From the NCBI GenBank assembly GCA_963693305.1, contig OY855906.1, positions 9,206,102-9,270,101 on the forward strand: a DNA stretch of 64,000 bases. Reading direction: 5' to 3'. Below, one piece after another: positions 24,001 through 31,999 of this stretch (its first letter is position 1; the number at the start of each line of letters is the position of its first letter). This stretch comes from Meandrina meandrites. Lineage: Eukaryota > Cnidaria > Anthozoa > Scleractinia > Meandrinidae. A program made the translations under genes and the position numbers. The notes below the pieces were generated by a model, which saw only the letters and a list, made by a program, of their open reading frames with translations, searched no databases and was not told the DNA's origin.

Positions 24001-26922
24001 GGGTACAATAAACTGTTCATTTCTGGTTTTGGTTTTCTTCGTTGTCAAAACATCAACAAGATTGCGGCGAGTCACCTGGGTGTATTGGTACAACACGACA
24101 TGTCAATACCAAAATGTCAACATAAGATAGACCCTTACATTGCACCATTTTGATCACAACTCTACACACATCATATTCCTTTGAATTCTTTATAAAACAC
24201 TCACCATGAGTAGATCACACACAATATTTATAGTGAAGTCTTCACTGTCTTTTATGACCGCTTCTTCATGGCCTGGTCTCTGAAAGGAAAAACAGTTAAC
24301 AATGTAAATTTAACATATTTTGATATTTTAGCATGGTCCAGATCTAATCCACCTTTAGAAAATGCAAAATAGAAGTCATACCCGTGAAAATTGTATGTTT
24401 CCAATGCGAAGAACAGTAGATAGAATGCTAAAAATTCTGTTGATAAAAAAGTAAAATATAATTAGTTTGTAAAATGAAGACATAATCAGTGAATCAGATA
24501 CAACTTAAATGCTTAGAAAACTAAATGCCAAATACATATACCATAAATATCATAATATGACTTATAAAACTAATATCAATACCTCATACAGTAACAAAAA
24601 ACAACAGAATAAGCTCTGGAAGCGTGGACCAGATGGTCTTAAACACGACTTTACTTTCCTTTACTGTACCTGTACATGAAACCTATTACAATCATATATT
24701 ACTTTATTTTATACTTATAATTTAATTACCTTTTCTGCACATCAGCAGTAAAGCCCACCATATCCATAGACTTCTTCAGTCTTAGAAATTCATAAACCTC
24801 GTCAATCCCTTCAAGGGTGTAGCATTCATTCTGCAGATAAATAAACAAGATGACACAGTGAAATTTTTGCCATTGTTATACGAGGGTGGCAAATGGGGAT
24901 CATGATCCCGTTTCACGCACAACTTTTAGCCAAATTCACATGTCACATACACTTGAAACAAAAAATTCACGATTCAAGATTTTAAGTAGGTGGCTGCCGT
25001 CATGCAGCACTCGTCAGAGAGCAATATAAGAAGCTGAAAACACCTCATCTTTATAGGGAGCTGCACGAATTTTTAGCCAGTGATTCACCTCAAAATACCT
25101 GCCAGAGCTCTGGCGGGTACAGGGTCTAAATGACAGCACTGTTTTCTCGCTATTTTCACGCATCACGATCTTCTTTACTCACTATTTTCATGTGTCATGG
25201 TGTAAATTTTTCCCCTTATCATGCGTCAGGCATAAACCCTTTGCTACCTTCTTATAAGGTGGACAGGATGTTCCAATTGCACTCTGATTGCTCAACAGGC
25301 TTTTAGCCAGATGGGCATCCAGGTGTACTATGGATGACTCCCTATTTTTAGAGAAAATCAATGAACTGCTGTATTGAGAATAAAAAAAAAAGCAATAACA
25401 TTACATGCTTGAATCTTGTCCCCAAAACCCCCTAGTAGGCCCGGCATAGTCAATCGAACGTTCGAAAATCGAACTCAATCGAACTCAATCCGTGGATTGA
25501 GTTTGATTGAGTTTGGCAATCGAACCAAATCGAACACCAGACTTTCAGTGAGTTCGATTTCCGAACAAATTGAATTCAATCGAAAAAATCGAACTCAATC
25601 GACCTCAATCCATCTGATTGTGTTCGATTGGGTTCGGAAACCGAACTCAATCGAACACAGTTATTAAATGGATTGCGTTCGATTGGCTCTGGTAAACCTA
25701 TACAAAGCAAGCCCAAAGCAAGCCCATCAAACAGGTTTTTCTTGTGCGCTTTTACAATTTATTCTTATAACAGAAACCCCATTTATAAACTGTCCACAGC
25801 ATTTAAGAGAACAGAACGAAACAGAACAGAACACGTTGAAGGTGACCTAATTGTCCGTGCTCGTTTGCTATTCGGAATGCACGGCCTGTCTCGCCTATTT
25901 TCTTTAAAACCTTGAAAGCTTCGCCATCCTTGACGTCAAAGCAACATTTCTGGTAGCCTTTTACTACACATTTGAAGCTTACAATCCACAGCGTATCTGA
26001 AGCCATTTCTGCGGAATTTCTTCGTTTACAAAAAACACGTGCGCTACACTCCGGGTTGGAGTAACTCGAGCTTCCAAGATCTGGTTATGGATTTTCAACG
26101 CCTGTTTTATACAAATCACGAGTTCGAAAATCGAACGTTCGATTGGGTTCGATTGATTTTTTTTCTTTTCGGTGAGTTCGATTTCGTTCGATTGCCGAAC
26201 TCAATTGAACTCAATCCATGAATTGAGTTTGATTGAGTTCGATTGAGTTCGATTGAAATTTAGTTTGATTGGCTTCGATTGACTATTAATACCGGGAGTG
26301 ATCTAGGGCCTCACAGAAAGTTCTGGCACCCATTTTTCAAATCCTGGCTAAGCCTGTTGGTCGATCAAATTCTACAACTGTACATGTCTTTAACTACGTC
26401 AATACAGAAATAGCAGAAGAGTTTGTGGCTAATGTTTTGTTTACAGAGCGTTTACACAAAAACAATGTACATTACAGCTGTAATGTGGTGTGGCAGAAAT
26501 AATCTAAGTTGCACTCTCGACTGGAGCACTACAGAATGCTACATTAAATGTTTGTATATGGCTCACAATAAGCTGCCCTGAATGCCACATTCAGAAACAG
26601 AAATGGCATGACATGTATGTACCTAAAAATTAATTTACATAATATATACCTGATTAAGGTAAAAATACTCCTCTGGTTTTGAGAGGTGGAGTTCCTCTTT
26701 GTCCTCAGGACTTGCTCCAGCAAGTAAATAGTAAAACACATGATAATTCCTACAGGACAAACACGCATACTCACTTTAAATTGCGCCAATAGAACAAGGA
26801 AGTAGAAAAATGTGAATGAATTCTACTTTAAAAACACAACATACAGGAAATACCAGAGCCTGCGGGGTGGTGTACAATTATCATTATTGTTATTGTTATA
26901 ATTGTTACCATTATTATTATTA

Positions 26923-27015
<93 letters not shown>

Positions 27016-30000
27016 GGAACCTGACTTGCTGAACTCCAATAATATAATATGAAATATTCTCAGAGTATGGTAAGTCTGCAAAACACAACGCAACTCGCAA
27101 AATATCTGCGCATATTATATTATGTTAAACCATCAAAAAAGTTGTATTTACCTCTCTTCTGGAGCTTGTGAAACAATTCTAGACTTTTCCAACAAATATT
27201 TTCTTAATGCAGCTCTGATAGAACAAAAACAGTTTCAGGTACATCATTATCATAACTGAATGCCAATTAAGCTAAAGCTATAATATTGTTATGTATAATG
27301 CAAATTATTTAATTCCAAAAAGGAAAAAACCTTAACATTAAATACAATGTAACAACTGGCAGGCAAATAATTTTTTTTCACCAGTACATACCCACACATT
27401 GCACCATCCTGCCTGAACTTGATTTGTGTAAATTTTCCAAACCTACTTGAATTATTGTTGTATGCAGTTCTAGCATTTCCAAAAGCCTAGTAAAAACGAA
27501 ACTGATATTAAGGTACACCCTATTTTATACCGGAATACACTATAAATCTCACTTGGCTGCAGATGATTAAATAGACCTAATTACCGATTAAATTGACACA
27601 GATTATAGGTACCAAATTCCATCTTAAAGGGAACCTCGGCTCTTGAGGCAAGCTGACATTAAGTTGATAGAAATAATGCCTAAATTACAATTTTTACTAA
27701 ACAAGGGAGGTATAGCATTTAATTATAATAATAAACGGAGATTGAAGATTATTGCTTCTAAATTTCCAGAATGCCGCCATTTTAGATTTTATGATGTCAC
27801 TACGTTGTGGCTATTGTTCGGAAGCAGAGGCTCTTTTGTGTGAAACAACTGGGCAACGCATTGACATCATAAATTCCAAAATGCTGGCGCCAGGAAATTT
27901 AAAAGCGATTATGTTTTCTGTTTTTTTTATTGTTATTAGATGTTATATATTCCGTGTCCAGTAAAATTTGTACTTTTGGCATTATCTCAAGCAACTCAAC
28001 GTCAACTTGCCTCAAGAGCCAAGGTTTCCTTTAACCTAGTTTTTTATTACCACATACTGTATAAATTCAATGAGCATTGATTTTTATCACATGTGATTTC
28101 AAGAGCAGTTTTTCCTGTGATTCTAGCATGATCACAGTTGTTAATGTAAGAAGCTAGTACAGTACTCTGTGAAGCTTAGAAACAAGTACAGTATTATGAA
28201 ATAATATTTCAACCACAGATATTGCTATGATAACACATGAAGCAAAGTATTAAAATAAATCTTCTTACTTATACTAGTACTAAACACAGTCTAACAAACA
28301 CTACATGTAACTATTCATCAAAAAGTGGATAGTAGAGGATGTTCCCGATAAACATACACTGAGGTACTTTGACTGCATTTCTCTGCTGGTTCTAGTTTCA
28401 CTTGAGTTCTTCACTCTCATAGCTCTCAAGGTAAGCTTAGTTCTTTTGAAAACATCATATCGACTTGATCCGAACTAAGAAGTTTTAACTTGAGTCCACT
28501 TGTAAATCTGTTCAAAATTGGTTCGCTGAGAGTGTTTCAAAACTTTTTCATCAAATGATTTAAGATCAAATCATCCGTCCTTGTGCGAACTTAGCTGCAT
28601 GTGTAAGTCACAACCCCGGGGGGGGGGGGGGGGTACTCCCTATAATGGCCTATACGGGGAGGCTCCGCCCAAAAAGGGTACCTTTTTCAGTCTTCAGGTA
28701 TATAAAGGGTAGGGATTTCACAAGTTTAGGTATATGAAAGGGTAGGAAAATCTTCGTTCGGGTTTTAAAAAGGGCCTTGAATTAAAACAGATCAAGCAGA
28801 CGCAACTTATGACTGTTTCATTTTAATTTATTACGCGCTACGTGAAAAAAATGACAAGAAGACTTCCTGTTTTAACGATTTATTCATAAGGCAGGCCAGT
28901 GAGAGTGGTTACAAATTAAACTACAGTAGTTAGGTTCAAATTACATTCAGTCGGAATAAAGTTCATTCCAGGCGTTTAGAAAAAGGAAAACAGTCTTCTT
29001 AAGAAGGTATATGAAAGGGGTGCCTTTTTCCAATAAAAGGTATACGAAAGGGGTGCCTTTTTTGAAAAAAATGGTATATAACAGGGTAAGGGGTTGGACC
29101 TCGGGGCGGAGCCTCCCCGTATAAAACTTTTTTAAGTACCCCCCCCCCCCCCCCCCGGGGTCACAACTTCATTTCAAAGTTCGTGATTTGATTGACTTGT
29201 AACTACGTCGGTAATGAAATTCCGGTAATTTTAGACAAAATTGGAAAACCATTTGTCAAAAGTAACAGGGTCGACCCCTCAATCCGGAGTACAGTGCACT
29301 AACCATTAGACTAGGGACCGCGGAGGGGGAGGGGCTGGAAGACCAAAAGCCCTACCACTTTTTTGCTCGGGTTGATTTTTTAGGGCTCCAGATAACATGG
29401 ATATTTTATGAATTTTACAGCTTGAAAGCAACAAAACACGTCTACTCTTGCATATGCACGAAGTCAAAGGCTCGGCAAAGCTGCGCGGTGGCAGTTATTT
29501 TCACAGGCGTTCCCACCCTACCTACCGTAATGCCAAAGATCACTTTAGAGGGGTGTATTATGGGGCCCTTGATCTTATTGTCAGTGTTATCGACAAGCAC
29601 TTTAACCAGGAAATCTTGAGCTCCTATGCCCAGATAGAGACTCCTGGTTAAAGATGATAATGGTGACGACTATGAGTCAAGTTTCTGAAGCATAGTACTG
29701 CTAGTAGGACGCTACCCAGGCAGCTAAGTGTTTTGGAAGCTATGTTGAAGATATAATGTTTCGAGGACATCCTGTCGGCGGTGGCGAAGGTTCCAGAACC
29801 AGAGAAGAAGCTCGTTCAGGAAGTCCAAACTATCTACTGGCTGCTTGCTGTAAATGCTGCTACCTATGCTCCGGACGAGCGTTCTCTCTGGCTTAGATTC
29901 AGAATGACTTAGATCCAGGATGGACGACGAAAGGTTTAGCAGCCATTGCCTTTCAAGGCTCTCGGTCATTAGGGTGATTAGCCTGAAGAAAATAAAATTG

Positions 30001-31998
30001 AGGGGGTCTTAGGAAGGCCTCTTCCCGCCTTCCCATGACCCCACTCAATTTTTCTTGGCTCGCTTCGCTCGCGCTTATCCGCTTTTCGCCCTAATGACCA
30101 AGAGCCTGAAACAGGCTATAGCAGCCTAGCCATGTTGAATGGTCACAAGCAGAGATCAGAGACCAGTGGGGCCTCAACAAAAAGTCTTTGTATAGCTGAA
30201 GACGTACAAGAGTTTCCTTCTCACCTCGAGAATCACAAGAGAAATTTTTGCAACTTGAAAAAGTGGAGAGCTTAGGTAGTTTCATTTAACATATTTACTG
30301 TATTGGATGGTATATCAAGAAAGGACGGCTATGTTATATTTACTGGGGTTGTATATATGATGGCGTACGCGTGCAAATGCTTGATAACACAGTGGCCCCT
30401 CATGTTTGTTTGTCTTGGCCAAAAATAGTTAAAAATTGTTTGTCTTGGCCAGATTTTTTAGCCCTACCACTTTGAAATGGTCTCCACGGTCTCTGTAGAC
30501 CACCAAACTGCACTTGCGAATAATACTTGCACAGACCAATTAATTACAATGGAACTTTGATTTATAATTAATGAAGCACCAATGGACTGGGGAAATTTGT
30601 TCGTTATATCAAGGGCTCGTTTTTTCTGATCATATCATATTTAGACTAAGGGTGATTGCTGTTTCTTGCTCTTAAACATGGTAAGCTGCAGACAAAATCA
30701 CCCCCTTCTCCAAGTCTCTAAAATGATATTTAACACAATACACAAGGAAGCTAAGGCAGTAAAACCAAAAAGTAATATTTAATTAAATTAACTAGTGTAT
30801 TGTTAAATTGGCTTCTTGACAAATTTGTTGCCCATAAAAGTTTTGAATCATTTCAGTCTTTTTCAAAACAAAATTACAAATAAAAAAAGGAATATTTTAT
30901 TGCAAACCAATGAGACGAACGAAGACATTAAATGGAACATTCTTAAGTTAACTAAATCAAATTGGCTAATTGGTACTACAAACAAACAATCCCTGACGCA
31001 ATAAAAAATTCATTTACACCCATAAGAGCACCTTACAATTCTTAAACTATTCAATCATACTAAGATAACGTGAAAGGTCATTCAGTTATCAAAGATCTAC
31101 AAAACCTCAAAACAAAATAGACTAAAGCCGACAATTATGATGTAAACACTGCATACGTACATACCTCAAGAACCGGACCAACGCCAAGAATAGTCTTCTC
31201 CACGGACGAAGCTTGCGCTTTTAAGCCCAAGGCCGTCAAATGATGAACTATGAGTTTTGTGCTTTCTGTTTTACCCGATCCACTTTCACCGCTTATCACT
31301 ACACATTGACTTTTCTTCTCTCGCAACATACGATGAAAAGCCACATCGGCGATTGCGAAAATATGGGGAGGAAGAGATCCCAAGTTCCGGTTGTTGTAAG
31401 CATTGATAAACTTTGGATTGTACATCGGAAAAAAGCGAAAAGGGTTCACAGCTATGAGAATTTCTCCCACATAAGTATAAATCCGTCCTTGAGAAAATCT
31501 TCCCTCCAAATGTTCAAGCAAATTTTGCTCTGACAACGATGGTAATCGACATAGATCGTCATCCGGAAGTCTAGATTCCAAATCGAAGTCCATCTCTTTC
31601 CAGTTCCTTACACTTTCGTGGCAATCCATCCAGTGATTTCTAAGAAGTTCTGGTTTCGTTTCGTCGTCCTCGTATACTTTTTCTCTGATAAAAAGCCGAT
31701 AAGAAGTTCTTGCCTTCGGTGGCAAACTCTTCCAGCTTTGTTGAACTTGGACGGGGCGATCCGCGACGCTCAGAACTCTCTCGCTTTCGTGATCCAAAAC
31801 ACTGTCGCGGTAGCAAACTTCTACCAGTTCAAAATTGTCCGGCTTGTCTTTAATCTCGAGATTCCCAAGCGTTAATTTCAATACTTGGCGAGTCGTTGCG
31901 CTCTCTGCTACTGAAACCACAGTGGATTGTACAGCGGCAAGCAACTGACCGGCAAATATTCGAAGATTAATATGCCGACTGCCCTTCCTCTCAGCCAT
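23..31998 (-). CDS. MYO9: Unconventional myosin class IX, 3' part missing
   Basis: Actin motor that in known class IX myosins carries a RhoGAP tail and inactivates Rho at actin-rich sites. Exons in coding order: 31165-31998, 27392-27486, 27152-27214, 26650-26749, 24730-24830, 24382-24436, 24205-24279, 23986-24075, 22649-22759, 22360-22494, 21058-21179, 20246-20384, 19595-19685, 18870-18965, 18538-18590, 17958-17974, 17123-17212, 15029-15163, 14188-14268, 13944-14054, 6157-6282, 5448-5597, 4749-4918, 4408-4479, 3634-3813, 3230-3290, 2105-2633, 1295-1434, 590-706, 284-441, 23-50. They give about 1,440 codons. Visible motor signatures are P-loop [10 protein letters not shown], switch [11 protein letters not shown], switch [17 protein letters not shown], and VSAQFQ followed by [12 protein letters not shown]. 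The order RA domain, motor, IQ motifs and tail is specific to class IX. The C1 and RhoGAP domains are off the left edge. Phases agree at every junction except 17123-17212 to 15029-15163. Confidence 0.93.
1655..1733 (-). mobile_element. SINE family A 3' fragment
   Basis: The plus strand reads GCCCATCAGGCCAGAGCTTCTCCCGG-like sequence, then AGCATGAAGTGAGTAC and TCTACTCCCCCTGAATAGGATGC. This matches the reversed 3' portion of the family A SINE. It lies in a MYO9 tail intron. Confidence 0.65.
1830..1984. mobile_element. MITE with CAGGGG ends and a poly-C core
   Basis: It starts CCAGGGGCAGACC and ends GGATCCACCCCTG, giving imperfect CAGGGG-type terminal inverted repeats. A poly-C run (about 1866-1880) and GACATGACCGGGCAG lie inside. 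A related fragment is at about 46470-46555 (AGGTGCAGATCTAGGGG to GAGATGACCGGACAG). CAGGGG ends would suit hAT-type MITEs. The target duplication is unclear. Confidence 0.5.
2105..2633 (-). CDS. MYO9: MYO9 long tail exon, Ser/Arg-rich and disordered
   Basis: 529-nt exon, the longest in the tail. It encodes a low-complexity Ser/Pro/Arg/Lys-rich segment with several basic-Ser clusters ([27 protein letters not shown]) that resemble basophilic-kinase and 14-3-3 sites. The fold is predicted to be disordered by composition. An in-frame TAA lies just after the exon, but the GAAG|GTTAAA donor joins in phase to 1295-1434. That exon resembles the conserved pre-C1 tail region ([14 protein letters not shown]), so I treat the stop as intronic. 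Confidence 0.75.
4749..6282 (-). CDS. MYO9: MYO9 converter end and IQ-motif neck
   Basis: Exons 6157-6282, 5448-5597 and 4749-4918. The first carries the end of the converter ([11 protein letters not shown] to CEYQMGKEK) and the second continues with [12 protein letters not shown]. About four light-chain-binding IQ motifs follow: [29 protein letters not shown], split across two exons; [15 protein letters not shown]; and [14 protein letters not shown]. Calmodulin is the known light chain of class IX myosins. All three exons keep phase with their neighbours. Confidence 0.88.
6026..6079. repeat. (CAAT)n microsatellite
   Basis: About 13 tandem copies of the tetranucleotide CAAT/AATC, 80 bp left of the MYO9 converter exon (6157-6282), in the intron that follows it on the minus strand. 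Confidence 0.95.
8719..9065 (-). promoter_or_regulatory. Candidate intronic promoter and first exon
   Basis: On the minus strand a TATA-like ATATAAGC lies at about 9053-9061, directly next to GGGGAATTTCCC (9042-9053), a palindromic match to the NF-kB consensus. Downstream is an open frame with a Met at about 8832, a hydrophobic stretch [14 protein letters not shown] and a usable donor GAAG|GTTAGT at 8719. The donor would leave phase 0, the phase required by the MYO9 converter exon. It could be an alternative MYO9 promoter, the first exon of a nested gene, or chance. Confidence 0.25.
10740..11010. repeat. Repeat with GCGGACACA motifs
   Basis: The block contains several copies of TTGCGGACACA in one orientation (near 10766, 10780, 10818) and of TTGTCCGCAACA or TGTGTCC in the other (near 10890, 10990). 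It also has two GTTTCCC(T/G) motifs. The pattern suggests a decayed foldback MITE. Ends and target duplication were not resolved. Confidence 0.4.
11188..11249. repeat. Near-perfect palindrome, about 31-bp arms
   Basis: GCGCAACCT at one end and AGGTTGCGC at the other close a palindrome centred on CTAATCTGCTAGCAGATTAG. Only a few positions mismatch. There is essentially no loop, so it could extrude as a cruciform. Probably a miniature foldback insertion in the MYO9 intron. Confidence 0.8.
11411..11521. repeat. Perfect inverted repeat, 47-bp arms and 17-nt loop
   Basis: Arms 11411-11457 and 11475-11521 are exact reverse complements by eye; the loop starts CTCAGCTTTC. If transcribed, it would form a 47-bp duplex. 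Candidates are a very young foldback insertion or a small-RNA precursor. No protein motif is present. Confidence 0.9.
15731..15976 (+). mobile_element. tRNA-derived SINE, family A
   Basis: It has a pol III A box (TGGCCTAATGGTTAGTG) and B box (GAGTTCGAGCCCT), then a body with GTGTATAAATGGGTA and CCCTGCGATGGACTAGCATC, ending near CAGACTTTACCTACC. The head resembles a tRNA. The same family recurs at 19796, 23156, 23471, 36770, 38637 and 47218. It is a non-autonomous retroposon depending on a LINE in trans. Here it is internally deleted before the 3' end. Confidence 0.85.
16226..16923. repeat. Tandem duplication, 2 x 349 bp
   Basis: Copies 16226-16574 and 16575-16923 differ at only a few bases (for example CTAAGTTTG versus CTACGTTTG and TAGTAGTTTT versus TAATAGTTTT). 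Each ends in TTTGTAAATAAAGTCGATTGTTG-type sequence containing a polyadenylation-like AATAAA, which resembles the 3' end of a retroposed transcript. It lies in a MYO9 intron. The 64-residue ORF in each copy is almost identical between copies, but this reflects the duplication and not a recognised protein. Confidence 0.92.
17123..18965 (-). CDS. MYO9: MYO9 loop-2 exon cluster, including a 17-nt microexon
   Basis: Four small exons (18870-18965, 18538-18590, 17958-17974, 17123-17212) follow the conserved [21 protein letters not shown] segment and encode a Ser/Lys/Arg-rich stretch. This is the position of the large loop-2 insertion that gives class IX myosins an extra actin tether. The microexon gives LSKGS and carries the frame correctly from phase 0 to phase 2. 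The end of 17123-17212 is uncertain: the good-looking donor after ATCAG leaves the frame one base short of the next exon. A poorer donor at AGA|GTGATC, or a missed small exon, would restore it. Confidence 0.65.
18258..18470. repeat. Cluster of ATTGG/CCAAT motifs
   Basis: Six GATTGG or CCAATC motifs in about 200 bp (near 18261, 18292, 18316, 18385, 18417, 18459), immediately left of MYO9 exon 18538-18590. They could be CCAAT-box-like or part of a dispersed repeat; no TATA or start accompanies them. Confidence 0.35.
19171..19546. repeat. Foldback element, about 165-bp arms
   Basis: The left arm (from AATTGGCCATGTTCTAAACG) and right arm (to CGTTTAGAAAATGGCTAATT) are reverse complements with scattered differences. 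They share CCAAAAATTAGTAAATT, the GGGGCACGTCATCT region and ACTGGGTAC. A short unique centre of about 55 bp lies around 19330-19385. It is in the MYO9 intron between exons 19595-19685 and 18870-18965. Confidence 0.8.
19796..20015 (+). mobile_element. tRNA-derived SINE, family A, degraded head
   Basis: It shares GGTTCGAGCCCTGGCCGGGGC, CACTTTACTCTCATA, GTGTATAAATGAGTACC and CCCTGCAATGGACTAGCATC with the other copies. The A-box region is rearranged (a GTATGGGTTCGA duplication) and the 3' part is truncated. Confidence 0.75.
21258..21891. mobile_element. Putative MITE with CAGGGTTCAAAATA ends
   Basis: Terminal inverted repeats CAGGGTTCAAAATA / TATTTTGAACCCTG, flanked on both sides by GGATA. GC-rich GCCGGC motifs fill the left end. 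CAGGGTT ends are common in hAT-derived MITEs, but the flanking repeat is only 5 bp here, so the superfamily is uncertain. It lies in a MYO9 motor-domain intron. Confidence 0.6.
21915..22225. repeat. ATTGATT-rich low-complexity block
   Basis: Dense degenerate copies of ATTGATT/AATCAAT in both orientations over about 300 bp, immediately right of the CAGGGTT MITE and 135 bp from the switch II exon. It resembles a decayed foldback with short internal repeats. Confidence 0.55.
22360..22494 (-). CDS. MYO9: MYO9 switch II / relay exon with GC donor
   Basis: 45 codons running from [14 protein letters not shown] to HIFKLEQ. This is the switch II and relay-helix segment of the myosin motor. The next exon (21058-21179) begins [10 protein letters not shown], as expected for a myosin, so the exon end is fixed by homology. 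The exon is followed by GCAAGT instead of GTAAGT, making this a GC-AG intron. Confidence 0.88.
23156..23451 (+). mobile_element. tRNA-derived SINE, family A, best full copy
   Basis: Starts GGGAGGCGCGGTGGCC. It has an intact A box, a B box (GGGTTCGAGCCCT), the TATAAATGGGTACC body and the 3' end CTCATATGCAGACTTTACC. Together with the inverted copy at 23471-23763 it is enclosed by one 14-bp direct repeat, AAGGATGGTCATTA (23136-23149 and 23765-23778). Confidence 0.9.
23471..23763 (-). mobile_element. tRNA-derived SINE, family A, inverted copy
   Basis: Reverse orientation relative to the copy at 23156, placed tail-to-tail with it; the tails are separated by a GGTAGGGGTAGGGG stretch. The head is next to the right-hand 14-bp target duplication. 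It has diverged from its neighbour at many positions, so the pair is not a simple recent palindrome. Confidence 0.88.
25440..26296. mobile_element. Foldback element built from TCGATTGAGT repeats
   Basis: The ends CCCGGCATAGTCAATCGAA and TTCGATTGACTATTAATACCGGG form terminal inverted repeats. Each arm holds many copies of TCGAACTCAA/TTGAGTTCGA in inverted relation. The centre (about 25690-26100) is unique and contains an ACAGAACG-type run. It is 857 bp long, in the intron between MYO9 exons 26650-26749 and 24730-24830. Confidence 0.7.
26881..27012. repeat. (TTA)n microsatellite
   Basis: About 130 bp of TTA/TTG trinucleotides, pure (TTA) over about the last 85 bp, 130 bp from MYO9 exon 26650-26749. 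The poly-Tyr and poly-Ile frames through it are artefacts of the repeat. Confidence 0.97.
27628..28030. mobile_element. TTAA-flanked MITE (piggyBac type)
   Basis: 403 bp flanked by TTAA (27624-27627 and 28031-28034). The terminal inverted repeats AGGGAACCTCGGCTCTTGAG and, at the other end, AGGAAACCTTGGCTCTTGAG share CTTGAGGCAAG. Exact TTAA duplication is the hallmark of piggyBac and Kolobok insertions. It has no coding capacity and lies in MYO9 intron 1. Confidence 0.75.
28615..29159. mobile_element. MITE with CCCGGGGG ends and 8-bp TSD
   Basis: Flanked by GTCACAAC at 28607-28614 and 29160-29167. The ends are CCCGGGGG-type with long poly-G/poly-C tracts, followed by inverted TATACGGGGAGGCTCCGCC. 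GGTATATAAAGGG-like motifs repeat inside both halves. The 8-bp duplication fits a hAT-like origin. 545 bp, in MYO9 intron 1. Confidence 0.75.
29278..29322 (-). mobile_element. SINE family A head fragment
   Basis: The plus strand reads CTCAATCCGGAGTACAGTGC, then ACTAACCATTAGACTAG, which is the reversed A-box head of the family. Only the head remains. Confidence 0.55.
29430..30000 (+). pseudogene. Decayed hAT-like transposase C-terminus
   Basis: The frame from 29448 reads [18 protein letters not shown] then [18 protein letters not shown]. This resembles the region before the dimerisation domain in ZMYM/KRAB-A-like hAT-derived proteins. A second frame near 29815 reads [15 protein letters not shown], resembling the conserved ATNAVSERSFS-type hAT dimerisation motif. 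The match to the family is from memory of its consensus. Stops and frame changes separate the pieces, so it is a fossil inside MYO9 intron 1. Confidence 0.45.
31165..31998 (-). CDS. MYO9: MYO9 first coding exon: RA-like domain plus motor N-terminus
   Basis: 834-nt exon of 278 codons. Residues about 8-108 form the ubiquitin-fold Ras-association-like region that class IX myosins place before the motor. The motor starts near residue 145 ([18 protein letters not shown]), continues through [15 protein letters not shown] and ends at GVGPVLE. The ATP-binding P-loop spans about residues 237-246. The start codon at 31998 is the first in-frame Met; I saw no in-frame stop just upstream, so a further upstream start in an unseen exon is not excluded. 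The donor after GAG is a good GTATGT. The following intron of about 3.7 kb holds several mobile elements. Confidence 0.9.
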
Positions 31999-31999
31999 A

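Larger units (their letters stand above)
27487..31164 (-). other. MYO9 intron 1
   Basis: 3.7 kb between the RA/P-loop exon and the switch I exon. It contains the TTAA MITE, the 8-bp-TSD MITE, a SINE head fragment and the hAT-like fossil. From about 30110 to 31164 the sequence is AT-rich and I recognise nothing in it. Confidence 0.8.

Noticed and set aside
26816..27100. ORFs of poly-Tyr or poly-Ile
   Set aside because: They are translations of a (TTA)n microsatellite on both strands.
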